Shown: one piece after another, positions 35,217 through 44,085 of the stretch
How the letters are laid out: each line of letters opens with the position of its first letter
How positions within the stretch are numbered: position 1 is the first letter of the stretch
Assembly: GCA_020631395.1 (NCBI GenBank)
Contig: JAHDHI010000005.1
Span: forward strand, 1-64,000
DNA: 64,000 nucleotides
Direction of reading: 5' to 3'
DNA from: Bizionia sp.
Lineage (GTDB): Bacteria; Bacteroidota; Bacteroidia; Flavobacteriales; Flavobacteriaceae
Translations under genes and position numbers: made by a program
Notes under the pieces: model-generated
Told to the model about the DNA's origin: nothing
What the model saw: only the letters and a program-made list of their open reading frames with translations
Databases searched by the model: none

Positions 35217-38200
35217 CTAGTTATTTGCTCCTTCTGGCAATTGCTGTATGAATACGTAGGTTGCCGTAGGAGGGCCTCCAAATACCGAATTGGAAGGATT
35301 GTTGAATATGTTGTTTCTTAAATACAACACATCACTTGTAGCCCCAGAATACACCGTAACACCATCCATGTCCGTATCGGTTCCAAAATAACCTTCAGAT
35401 GGATAGGTCGCAGTCGGTGGGCCTCCAAATACCGAATTACCCGGATCATTGAAGACTTGACTTCTTATCGTAGGGACATCGGAGAGCGCTCCTGAATAAT
35501 TCAAACGGCCATCTCCATTGGCATCTCCTGCCCACATACCCAATATTCCACTTGGCATTCCGAATGTTGTTTGTGCATCGGTTCCAAATGTAGTTGTAGA
35601 TCCATCCGTATAATCTATTGCTGTTGTCGTATTGGACAACACCAAAGATGATGCAGTCATAATACCCAAGTGACTTTTATGTCTAATTGCCACATAATAC
35701 CTATCTCCCGGTTGGTTGAAAACAACTGGAGAGATTCCATCTATGTCCACAACATCTCCATCCCGTTGCAACAACGCAGATCTAGCATCTACAATGGTCG
35801 TACTGGTAGTTTGATCTCTAAGCTCAACTTGAATCCAATCTACAATCGCATTAGCTCCTGTAACGTTAAGAGCTGATGCATTCAATGTCAAGTTATCTAG
35901 GAACGGGCTTATTGTTGGAATAATTCCTGCTACACGCAAATCGTCACGCATTAACGTTGGTTCACCTCCATTAGGGTTTAAAGTAGCTCCTTGCAAATAC
36001 ACTTTAGGTGACACGGAAACTCTACATTCTGGTCCAGAGTTCACGGTAACTATTGCTTCGCAAGTTGACACACCTCCATTTCCATCATCTGCAGTTATCG
36101 TAACCGTTACATCTCCCGTATCATTACAAGTAAAACTACTTTGACTTAAGCTAGTCGTTACCTGATTGCCGCAATTGTCTGCCAAGCTAGCTGGCAATTT
36201 ATAAATTGCATAAGAGTCGTTTGCAGTTGACCAAGCTGTGAGGTTCCCACCTGAGATTGGCAAAGCTTCTGTACCTCCTGCACTTTCAATACCTGCGGTT
36301 CTAGCTCCTCCATTGTTTTCTGCGTTGATGTAATGAAACTCCATTCTTCCCGTCCCTTCATGCAGATGCAATTGGGCTGTTATCGTTTCTGTTGCATTGT
36401 ACAATGGCACAGCATTGTATTCTATTACCATTTTCCTATTTGGGCTAGCACCTACAATTCCATATTGTATGGTTCCCCCTTGATTAGGACTCAAATCATC
36501 CCATATCAATGCAATCATGGCATTTGGATTTCCATTGTCTGGAATTGCAGTTGGTGTATAAGATGCTGCTCCAGTCATTCCACTTCCATCAAATGAGACA
36601 AATCCATTAGACGCAATGTGAAATTGCGTGTATGTAGTTCCGTAAAAATCGAAATCGAAACCAATGTTCAGCGCAGCTGTCCCTGCATCGTCTCCCAAGG
36701 TCACCGATGTTCCTCCAGTTATTGTTTCTGGGGCAAAGGTGATTGATTCTTCCGTATACTCACTAGCAAGCAAATTGGTTATCAAATCTTCTGTTGAAAT
36801 AGAGCCATTTCCATTGACATCCAATGCCACTGTCGCATTTTGACATGCCAATACTGGTAAACCATCTGTTACCGTTATTGTTTGATCTATTGATGTAGAA
36901 GGCACTTTATTGTCTGTATACGTCACCGTATGATCTCCTACTCCTGCTGCTGTTGCATCAAATGTAAATGTAATGCCATTTCCATCGTCCGTAACATTAG
37001 GCCCACTATAAGTTCCTCCAAAAAGACGTCCACCTCCAAGATTGGAAACTGTACCTTCCGTAACACAAATCGAGGTTCTTGTCACAGCAAATGTCGTTGG
37101 GGGCAAATCTGAAGCCACAGTTCCATCACTATTGCTATTGCTAGATCCTTGAGAAGCACTGAATCCCAAACCTGCATCAGCAAAAACTTGCCAAATCGTA
37201 TTGGCATTCACTCCTCCATACATAGCTTCATCTGCTGCTAAAATGGCATCACGACCATCTTCGAACCCAGGGTTGCAGCCTTGAAGCTTCATTCCTTCCA
37301 TAACCAGTCGCAAACAGATGTTATTACCTCCCGTACCATAATATATGTCGGCATCGTAACCGTGATCTGCTATTAATGCCCAATTCAGTTTCCACAGGAT
37401 TGAAGACCAAATGGATCCTACCCCATGAGGTACTGCCACCGATCCCAAATCTGCATAACTCTGCGTATTAGTCGTACTATATGGTTGTGGTCTAATTCCT
37501 GCTCCATTAGGTCCTTGACCTACTAGCCATGTACCTATTCCTCTTTGATCCGTACCTTGGTCACCAGGCTCTATCGTCATCATCAGGCCGATAAAATCAC
37601 CCCAGCCTTCGCCCATTTGCTCACTATTTTGAAGACAACCAGAATTGGCTGCACCACCTGTCAATCTCGTTGAAAGTCCATGGCCATATTCATGAACGAT
37701 CACCACATTGTCGAGATCTCCGTCTCTAGTGTTACATACGTACATTTGCATTCTTCCTCTACCTCCATCGGCAGGTGTTGCAAAATTGGCATTGCATGTT
37801 CCTGAACCATCTTGAGCTTCTGAACGTACACTATCTCCTGCAACTCCTCCGTTACCATAGTTGTTTACTTGAAAATTCCCTGCTGCTTCATCAAATCCAT
37901 ACAAATACCAAACATCATGGATAATGTTTGTCCAGAAGAACAAATTGGTAACGGCAGCATCTATGCTTCCTCCATTGTTGTTCACATTGGTATCTATTGT
38001 AAAATCAAAGTCCAAACTAGCTCCTCCATCTGCACGTTCGGCATCGGTTCCATCACCTGTACCCGTAACGGTACTCGAACTATCATCATAAGCATCACAA
38101 TTGTTTCCTATCGTGAAGTTTGATTCTGCTCCAGCTACACCATTGGTGTCGTGCCATCCATAAGGAGATGCATTTGCATCAGCAGGATCACTCACAATGG

Positions 38201-39074
38201 AACGCCCTCCATGACCAGGAGATTCAATAGGCATTGGATAAACATTATAAGTACCTCCACCAACAAATGCCGGTGTATTTACCATAGCTACATTCTTACT
38301 GGTCTCATTGCCATATTCATCTTCACAATCGCTATCAAAATTCACATTGTCATGATCGTGCGTAGTATGATCTCCTGCTACATTACAGGATATTGTCAGG
38401 TTGTATTTCGTCAAGATTCTTGCAGTATTGGCATCCACTATGAAATTGTACCAATCTGAAGATCTTTTGTCTTCTATTGAAAACTCCCAAGCAAGTATTG
38501 CTCCAACTCCTTCCTCATAATAGTAAAGTTGCTTTACAGGAATGTTACTATTTGAAACGCCTCCTTTACTATAGAGAGTGGTTCTTTTTCTGTAATCCGT
38601 TTTCTCTATTCTTTCGTCATTTTCAATGACATGTAAGTTTACAGGAGTACCATATCCCATTCTCTGCGCTACAGATCTAATGGCTTGACTAGCTGAAACG
38701 CTAGCAGAGTTCCTTCTTACAGTACTATTTATGTTATCGACAAAATTAACGTGGGAAACGAGTGTCTTGCCATTTTTAGCATGTATACTCGATTCGGTTC
38801 CCATAACTTCAACTCCATTAATCGCTTGTCTTATATACATATGACGAATGCCACTTACCGTACTGGTGTGTTCAGAAGTCACTACATAGTTAGATGTATT
38901 TCCTTCTTTCACCAAATTCTGTAAATAAGTCGATGACGTAATTCTTGGGTTGACTTCTTTCTTTTTTGTTTGCGCATTCAATTGAACACTTAATAAACAT
39001 AATAATAAAAATGCAGACAACGTTTTAAAGCACGATTTTAAAATCGCCTTAAAACTGAGGTAATTTTTCCTCAT
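35217..39074 (-). CDS. Secreted M36 (fungalysin) metalloprotease
   Basis: The 1285-residue protein has a long signal sequence (about 1-34), an FTP/PepSY-type propeptide (about 50-225) and a fungalysin domain. The zinc site is HEYGH at 461-465 with the downstream glutamate in EQMGEGWGDFIG. After a linker come a GEVED/nidogen-like beta domain (about 790-960; ALNIGFDFDFYGTTY, NAMIALIWDDLSP) and the shared C-terminal module (about 1018-1285) ending QLPEGANN. It is expected to act outside the cell after propeptide removal. It shares no catalytic homology with its two M12B neighbours; only the C-terminal module links them. Confidence 0.92.
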   Translation of the reverse strand: MRKNYLSFKAILKSCFKTLSAFLLLCLLSVQLNAQTKKKEVNPRITSSTYLQNLVKEGNTSNYVVTSEHTSTVSGIRHMYIRQAINGVEVMGTESSIHAKNGKTLVSHVNFVDNINSTVRRNSASVSASQAIRSVAQRMGYGTPVNLHVIENDERIEKTDYRKRTTLYSKGGVSNSNIPVKQLYYYEEGVGAILAWEFSIEDKRSSDWYNFIVDANTARILTKYNLTISCNVAGDHTTHDHDNVNFDSDCEDEYGNETSKNVAMVNTPAFVGGGTYNVYPMPIESPGHGGRSIVSDPADANASPYGWHDTNGVAGAESNFTIGNNCDAYDDSSSTVTGTGDGTDAERADGGASLDFDFTIDTNVNNNGGSIDAAVTNLFFWTNIIHDVWYLYGFDEAAGNFQVNNYGNGGVAGDSVRSEAQDGSGTCNANFATPADGGRGRMQMYVCNTRDGDLDNVVIVHEYGHGLSTRLTGGAANSGCLQNSEQMGEGWGDFIGLMMTIEPGDQGTDQRGIGTWLVGQGPNGAGIRPQPYSTTNTQSYADLGSVAVPHGVGSIWSSILWKLNWALIADHGYDADIYYGTGGNNICLRLVMEGMKLQGCNPGFEDGRDAILAADEAMYGGVNANTIWQVFADAGLGFSASQGSSNSNSDGTVASDLPPTTFAVTRTSICVTEGTVSNLGGGRLFGGTYSGPNVTDDGNGITFTFDATAAGVGDHTVTYTDNKVPSTSIDQTITVTDGLPVLACQNATVALDVNGNGSISTEDLITNLLASEYTEESITFAPETITGGTSVTLGDDAGTAALNIGFDFDFYGTTYTQFHIASNGFVSFDGSGMTGAASYTPTAIPDNGNPNAMIALIWDDLSPNQGGTIQYGIVGASPNRKMVIEYNAVPLYNATETITAQLHLHEGTGRMEFHYINAENNGGARTAGIESAGGTEALPISGGNLTAWSTANDSYAIYKLPASLADNCGNQVTTSLSQSSFTCNDTGDVTVTITADDGNGGVSTCEAIVTVNSGPECRVSVSPKVYLQGATLNPNGGEPTLMRDDLRVAGIIPTISPFLDNLTLNASALNVTGANAIVDWIQVELRDQTTSTTIVDARSALLQRDGDVVDIDGISPVVFNQPGDRYYVAIRHKSHLGIMTASSLVLSNTTTAIDYTDGSTTTFGTDAQTTFGMPSGILGMWAGDANGDGRLNYSGALSDVPTIRSQVFNDPGNSVFGGPPTATYPSEGYFGTDTDMDGVTVYSGATSDVLYLRNNIFNNPSNSVFGGPPTATYVFIQQLPEGANN
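35224..35471. repeat. Near-identical 248-bp tract, copy in the M36 gene
   Basis: Partner of 30575-30822. After 35471 identity falls, although the protein module remains clearly similar. Confidence 0.93.
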
Positions 39075-39147
39075 AATAATAAATTAGTTTTGGTTAATAA
39101 TGGTAATTTGCAAGAAAAGAATAAACTTGGTTTTTATTCAATTCCCT

Positions 39148-39155
39148 CAAAAATA
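39148..39155 (-). promoter_or_regulatory. -7 box of the M36 protease gene
   Basis: TATTTTTG on the minus strand matches the -7 consensus and gives a leader of about 66 bases before the ATG at 39074. No clear -33 TTG. The rest of the 343-bp gap 39075-39417 shows only the nqr terminator. Confidence 0.5.
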
Positions 39156-39333
39156 GCATTTTATCGTTCTTTTGTAGTTTCATATCATTTTTTTCGACAA
39201 AATACAACTTTAAAAAACATAACTAATTTAAAATCAATTATTTACCAAAAACACAATCATTCGGTTGACAATTCATTCGAAACCACCCCTTTTGTAACAG
39301 ACTAACGGTCAGTACCTAATATAAAAAACAAAA

Positions 39334-39355
39334 AACCCTACATAAATGCAGGGTT
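39334..39355 (-). terminator. Terminator of the nqr operon
   Basis: AACCCT (39334-39339) pairs with AGGGTT (39350-39355); on the minus strand a T-rich run follows. It lies about 60 bases after the nqrF stop. Confidence 0.7.
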
Positions 39356-39417
39356 CCTTGTCTATATGATTTGTTGTACAAATCATAATTGTATGTTTGA
39401 ACTTTTCTTACTTGTGT

Positions 39418-40728
39418 CTATCCACCAAAGTCGTCAAATCTAATATGCTCATCTGGGATTCCAAAATCTTCTCCCATTTTTTGAACAGCCTGATTCATCA
39501 ATGGTGGTCCACAGAAATACAATTCAATATCTTCTGGAGACTCATGGTGATTTAAGTAGTTATCTATAACACAATTATGTACAAAACCTACGAATCCATC
39601 TCCTGGTGCATTTATATCTTCCTTCACCTTCCAGTTATCTTCTTCCATTGGCTCTGACAAGGCCAAATAAAACTTGAAATTAGGAAAGTCCTTCTCCAAT
39701 TGATAGAAGTGATCCAAATAAAACAACTCTCGCTTAGAGCGTCCTCCATACCAATAGGTTACTTTACGACCTGTTTTTAAGGTCTTGAATAAATGATACA
39801 AGTGGGAACGCATTGGCGCCATACCTGCTCCTCCTCCAACATAAAGCATTTCAGATTCAGACTCGTTAATGAAGAATTCTCCATAAGGTCCAGAAATCAC
39901 AACTTTGTCCCCTGGTTTTTGGTTAAAAATATAAGACGATGCCACTCCTGGATTTACATCCATCCATCCACCTTTAGCTCGGTCAAATGGAGGTGTTGCA
40001 ATACGTACGTTTAACATAATTTCACGACCTTCTGCTGGGTAGGAGGCCATAGAATATGCTCTTTCTACTGTTTCAGTGTTTTTCATCACCAATGGCCACA
40101 ATTTGAACTTGTCCCATTCTGCTTTAAATTTGTCTGGTGTTTCATGTTCCTCCGGGTGTGCAGTAATATCCATATCTTGGAAATTAACTGTACATTCTGG
40201 AATTTCAATCTGAATATATCCTCCAGCCTTATATCCCATATCCTCAGGGATTTCTACTACGAATTCCTTGATAAAAGAAGCTACGTTATAGTTACGTACG
40301 ACTGTTGCTTCCCATTTCTTGATCCCAAATACTTCTTCAGGTATGGTAATTTCCATATCCTGTTTCACTTTTACTTGACAAGACAAACGTGCACCATGTT
40401 TCAATTCCTTTCTTGAAAAATGAGGTGTTTCTGTTGGAAGTGCTTCACCTCCTCCAGACAATACATGGCATTCACATTGAATACAAGTTCCACCTCCACC
40501 ACATGCAGATGGCAAGAAAATTTTGTTTCCTCCCAAAGTAGACAACAATGTACTTCCAGAAGCTACTTCTATTTCTCTTTCACCATTAATCAAGATCTTT
40601 ACTGGACCCGATGGTGACAATTTTTGCTTTACAAATAATAACAAACTTACCAATACAAGTGTTATTAGTAAAAAGGCTACTACAGTTGCGACTATAGTTC
40701 CTGTTGTTCCTGCTGCTAAAATGATCAT
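39418..40728 (-). CDS. nqrF: Na+-NQR subunit F (NADH dehydrogenase subunit)
   Basis: NqrF takes electrons from NADH through FAD to a 2Fe-2S cluster and into the Na+-pumping complex. The 436-residue protein has an N-terminal membrane helix (about 10-32), a ferredoxin domain with C76, C82, C85 and C117 (SACGGGGTCIQC), and a ferredoxin-reductase domain with the FAD motif RAYSMASYP and NADH-binding segments GGGAGMAPMRSH and YFCGPPLM. Length and residues are complete. It is the last nqr gene, one base after nqrE. Confidence 0.97.
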   Translation of the reverse strand: MIILAAGTTGTIVATVVAFLLITLVLVSLLLFVKQKLSPSGPVKILINGEREIEVASGSTLLSTLGGNKIFLPSACGGGGTCIQCECHVLSGGGEALPTETPHFSRKELKHGARLSCQVKVKQDMEITIPEEVFGIKKWEATVVRNYNVASFIKEFVVEIPEDMGYKAGGYIQIEIPECTVNFQDMDITAHPEEHETPDKFKAEWDKFKLWPLVMKNTETVERAYSMASYPAEGREIMLNVRIATPPFDRAKGGWMDVNPGVASSYIFNQKPGDKVVISGPYGEFFINESESEMLYVGGGAGMAPMRSHLYHLFKTLKTGRKVTYWYGGRSKRELFYLDHFYQLEKDFPNFKFYLALSEPMEEDNWKVKEDINAPGDGFVGFVHNCVIDNYLNHHESPEDIELYFCGPPLMNQAVQKMGEDFGIPDEHIRFDDFGG

Positions 40729-40729
40729 A

Positions 40730-41440
40730 CTACTTTGTGATTTTAGTGTTATTAGCTAACTCTTTATCGTTTTTAGAAGTTTCAACTTTAACTGTTTTAT
40801 CTTCTTTCTTAGTTTCTTCTTCTCCGCCAGTTAACATTCCTCCAAAACTCATAAACCCTATTGCCATCAAACCTGTAATGATAAATGTAATCCCCAAACC
40901 TCTTAAAGGAGCTGGTACATTGGAGTATCTAATTTTTTCACGAATGGCTGCAATGGCCAAGATTGCCAAGAACCAACCGATACCAGAACCTATACCATAT
41001 ACAGTCGCTTGGCCAAAAGTGGGGATTTCACGAGATTGCATAAATAAAGACCCTCCTAAAATAGCACAATTCACTGCTATCAATGGCAAGAAAATACCTA
41101 AAGAGTTATATAATGATGGTGAAAACTTTTCTACTACTATTTCTACCAATTGTACCATTGTTGCAATGGTAGCTATGAACATGATGAAGGACAAGAAACT
41201 TAAATCGTAATCTGCATATTCTGCACCTAACCAAGACAATGCTCCTGGTTGCAATAGATACTGATCCAATAACCAGTTTAAAGGTACTGTTATAGCCAAT
41301 ACGAAGATTACAGCTGCTCCAAGCCCAACTGCCGTTGATACTTTTTTAGATACCGCCAAGTATGAACACATTCCCAAGAATGTAGCAAATACCATATTAT
41401 CTATAAATATTGATTTGAAAAATAATTCTAATAATTCCAT
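40730..41440 (-). CDS. nqrE: Na+-NQR subunit E
   Basis: NqrE is a six-helix membrane subunit that with NqrD forms a pseudo-symmetric pair around an iron site between them. The N-terminus [19 protein letters not shown] and the second conserved cysteine in [14 protein letters not shown] are present. At 236 residues it is longer than the usual ~200 because of a charged tail of about 35 residues (EEETKKEDK ... KITK), likely cytoplasmic. It is co-transcribed with nqrD and nqrF. Confidence 0.97.
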   Translation of the reverse strand: MELLELFFKSIFIDNMVFATFLGMCSYLAVSKKVSTAVGLGAAVIFVLAITVPLNWLLDQYLLQPGALSWLGAEYADYDLSFLSFIMFIATIATMVQLVEIVVEKFSPSLYNSLGIFLPLIAVNCAILGGSLFMQSREIPTFGQATVYGIGSGIGWFLAILAIAAIREKIRYSNVPAPLRGLGITFIITGLMAIGFMSFGGMLTGGEEETKKEDKTVKVETSKNDKELANNTKITK

Positions 41441-41479
41441 ATTTCTTTCAATTTTTAGTACTTAGTTGCTAAGGACTAA

Positions 41480-42124
41480 TTAATCTTCAATTAAAGCTTT
41501 GTTTCTACTACGTTGTACCCAAATAATGATTCCTACAACAATCAATGCCATTGGTGACAACAACATAAATCCGTTATTTTCATAACCTATAGCATATAAT
41601 CCAGTTTTTTCAATTGGATCACCTAGTACTTTAAATCCTAATAAAGTTCCAGAACCTAATAGTTCTCTAAAAAAACCTACTATTATCAGTATAACACCAT
41701 ACCCTAAAGAATTTCCAATCCCATCAAGAAATGATTTCCAAGGTCCGTTACCTAAAGCAAAAGCTTCGAAACGCCCCATGATGATACAGTTTGTAATAAT
41801 TAAACCTACAAATACAGATAATGTTTTACTTAGCTCATAAGCAAATGCCTTTAGCACTAAATCTACAATAATCACCAAAGCGGCAACTACGATCAATTGT
41901 ACTATAATTCTAATTTTTGAAGGTATGATGTTACGCATCAATGATATCACAACATTTCCTATACCCAATACGAATAGTACTGAAATGGCCATTACAATAG
42001 ATGCTTTTAACTCGGCAGTAATTGCTAAAGCGGAACATATCCCCAATACTTGAATGGTAATTGGATTATTGTCTGCTAAAGGATCTAATATTAAACTCGC
42101 GTCTTTTTTTGATAAAAGTCCCAT
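41480..42124 (-). CDS. nqrD: Na+-NQR subunit D
   Basis: This 214-residue six-helix membrane subunit pairs with NqrE. The conserved cysteines lie in LGICSALAITAELKAS and GLIITNCIIMGRFEAFA. Sequence and length fit the family. It follows nqrC by three bases and precedes nqrE by 39 bases. Confidence 0.97.
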   Translation of the reverse strand: MGLLSKKDASLILDPLADNNPITIQVLGICSALAITAELKASIVMAISVLFVLGIGNVVISLMRNIIPSKIRIIVQLIVVAALVIIVDLVLKAFAYELSKTLSVFVGLIITNCIIMGRFEAFALGNGPWKSFLDGIGNSLGYGVILIIVGFFRELLGSGTLLGFKVLGDPIEKTGLYAIGYENNGFMLLSPMALIVVGIIIWVQRSRNKALIED

Positions 42125-42127
42125 ATA

Positions 42128-42871
42128 TTATTTATTTATTTTTTGAAAGTAAGGTAGGTATAACTTCAAGTCACTTTTTATCATTGCTGTTACACCATCA
42201 CCTGTAATGGTTGCTCCAGCAATAGCATCTACCTCATTATCTGTTTTCTCTACATTCTTAGGATCGTTATTTCCTTTGGCTACTGTAATACCTTTAAACA
42301 CGCCATTGGACATCAAATGCTCTCCAATGAAATCGTCCATAAAGAAACGTTGCTTGATGTTGGCACCAAGGCCAGGAGTTTCTCCTTTATGGTCGAAATA
42401 AGCACCTTGTACTACCATATTTTCATCTAAGGCAACATAACCCCAAATAGCATCCCAAAGACCTTTTCCCCTAATTGGAGCTACATAAAATGTTTTACCA
42501 TCTTTTTCTCCAACAAATAGAGGCAAACGTCTTGTTTCTCCATTTTTAGCTTTGGATTGTTCTTTTTTAACATCTATGAGATAAGCTTGATCATCTTCCG
42601 TTACCTTGTCTCCTTCAATTACCAATTGTTTGGTAATGTATTTTGTAAATGCCTCAGGAGCCTTGTCCGTTGAAATAAAAGTAGCACTACTTTCATCATT
42701 GTCGTTTACGCCCATGGCATACAAGATGTTTTGTTGCTTCTCAAGACGTTTGTTTTCCGTAATCTTTTCCTTTGTTGCGCCAGCAATTCCAGCTAACAAT
42801 ATTCCCACTACTAATACCATTCCTATGGCAAATAGTATTGTATATGAATTTTTATCTGTTCTTTTTTCCAT
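42128..42871 (-). CDS. nqrC: Na+-NQR subunit C
   Basis: NqrC carries covalently bound FMN and passes electrons within the complex on the periplasmic side. The 247-residue protein has one N-terminal helix (about 11-31) and the flavinylation motif DAIAGAT near the C-terminus, with T221 as the expected FMN-bearing residue. ApbE at 22917 should attach it. It lies two bases after nqrB. Confidence 0.97.
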   Translation of the reverse strand: MEKRTDKNSYTILFAIGMVLVVGILLAGIAGATKEKITENKRLEKQQNILYAMGVNDNDESSATFISTDKAPEAFTKYITKQLVIEGDKVTEDDQAYLIDVKKEQSKAKNGETRRLPLFVGEKDGKTFYVAPIRGKGLWDAIWGYVALDENMVVQGAYFDHKGETPGLGANIKQRFFMDDFIGEHLMSNGVFKGITVAKGNNDPKNVEKTDNEVDAIAGATITGDGVTAMIKSDLKLYLPYFQKINK

Positions 42872-42873
42872 CG

Positions 42874-44085
42874 TTATGCAGCTTTGGCTTTTAAACGTTT
42901 CATTCTTTTCTTCACATTACCTTGTACTACGTAATGATCGATTGTTGGAGCGAATACATTCATTAATAAAATCGCCAACATTACTCCTTCTGGATATGCT
43001 GGATTGAATACACGAATCATAATGGAGATGAATCCAATCAAGAATCCATAAATCCATTTTCCTTTATTGGTTTGTGATGCAGTTACCGGGTCTGTAGCCA
43101 TATAAACCGTACCGAAGGCAAATCCTCCTATTAATAGGTGCATCCAGAATTCTGTACTCATCAAGCTATAGAACTTACTAGATTCTGTAATAATTCCAGA
43201 ATCCACAACGCCATTGAATATCAATCCCATTGCCAATGCTCCCAATACTGAAGACAACATGATTCTCCAACTTCCAATCTTGGAGAAGATCAAGAACAAT
43301 CCTCCTAACAATATGAGTAACGTAGATGTTTCTCCAACAGATCCTGGAATGAATCCATAGAACATATCCAACCAATCATACCCAACTGGGTTATTTTGAG
43401 CCAAACTACCCAATACTGTTTCTCCAGAAATAGCATCTGGTGTTCCTGTTCTCTCCACTGCTTCGTGAACCCAAACCTTATCCCCAGACATCCATGTTGG
43501 ATATGCGAAGAATAAAAATGCTCTTATTGTCAATGCTGGATTAAGAATATTCATTCCCGTACCACCAAATACTTCTTTACCTATTACAACTCCAAAAATC
43601 ACAGCTACAGAAAGCATCCATAAAGGTGTGTCGATTGGTACGATCAATGGCACCAACATACCTGTTACCAAATAGCCTTCTTCTACCTCGTGTCCTTTTA
43701 TTACTGCAAATACGAATTCTACTGCAAGACCTACGACATAAGAGACAATTACCAATGGCAACACTGTCCATGCTCCCATAATGAAGTTGTCCCAAGTCAA
43801 GAAATTCCCAAATAAAGAGACTTCTCTAGTAATTCCGGCTGCCACATCTATGGCATAGTAGTGTTGATATCCTGCATTAAACATTCCGAAAAGCAAACAA
43901 GGGATCAATGCCATGATGACAGTGTTCATCGTACGCTTTAAATCGTCTGCTGCTTTTATATGAGTTCCATTGTGAGTGGTCTCATTTGGCAAGTATAAAA
44001 ATGTATGGATTGCGTTAAACGCAGGAGCCATCTTAGTTCCTTTATACTTCTCCTTTATATTGTGTAAATTACTTTTTAAACCCAT
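42874..44085 (-). CDS. nqrB: Na+-NQR subunit B
   Basis: NqrB is the large membrane subunit with ten or so helices; it holds covalent FMN and takes part in Na+ translocation and quinone reduction. Family blocks include IIVPIDTPLWM-like LIVPIDTPLWMLSVAV, GTGMNILNPALTIRAFLF and MATDPVTASQTNKGKWIYG. The flavin site reads DAISGET with T223; the usual motif is SGAT, so there is a Glu where Ala is expected. The length (403) is normal. Its ATG overlaps the nqrA stop (TAATG). Confidence 0.97.
   Translation of the reverse strand: MGLKSNLHNIKEKYKGTKMAPAFNAIHTFLYLPNETTHNGTHIKAADDLKRTMNTVIMALIPCLLFGMFNAGYQHYYAIDVAAGITREVSLFGNFLTWDNFIMGAWTVLPLVIVSYVVGLAVEFVFAVIKGHEVEEGYLVTGMLVPLIVPIDTPLWMLSVAVIFGVVIGKEVFGGTGMNILNPALTIRAFLFFAYPTWMSGDKVWVHEAVERTGTPDAISGETVLGSLAQNNPVGYDWLDMFYGFIPGSVGETSTLLILLGGLFLIFSKIGSWRIMLSSVLGALAMGLIFNGVVDSGIITESSKFYSLMSTEFWMHLLIGGFAFGTVYMATDPVTASQTNKGKWIYGFLIGFISIMIRVFNPAYPEGVMLAILLMNVFAPTIDHYVVQGNVKKRMKRLKAKAA

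Noticed and set aside
34998-35321. Plus-strand open frame of 107 codons in the protease intergenic region
   Set aside because: It is very AT-rich, runs through the long terminator hairpin and into the 3' end of the M36 gene on the other strand.
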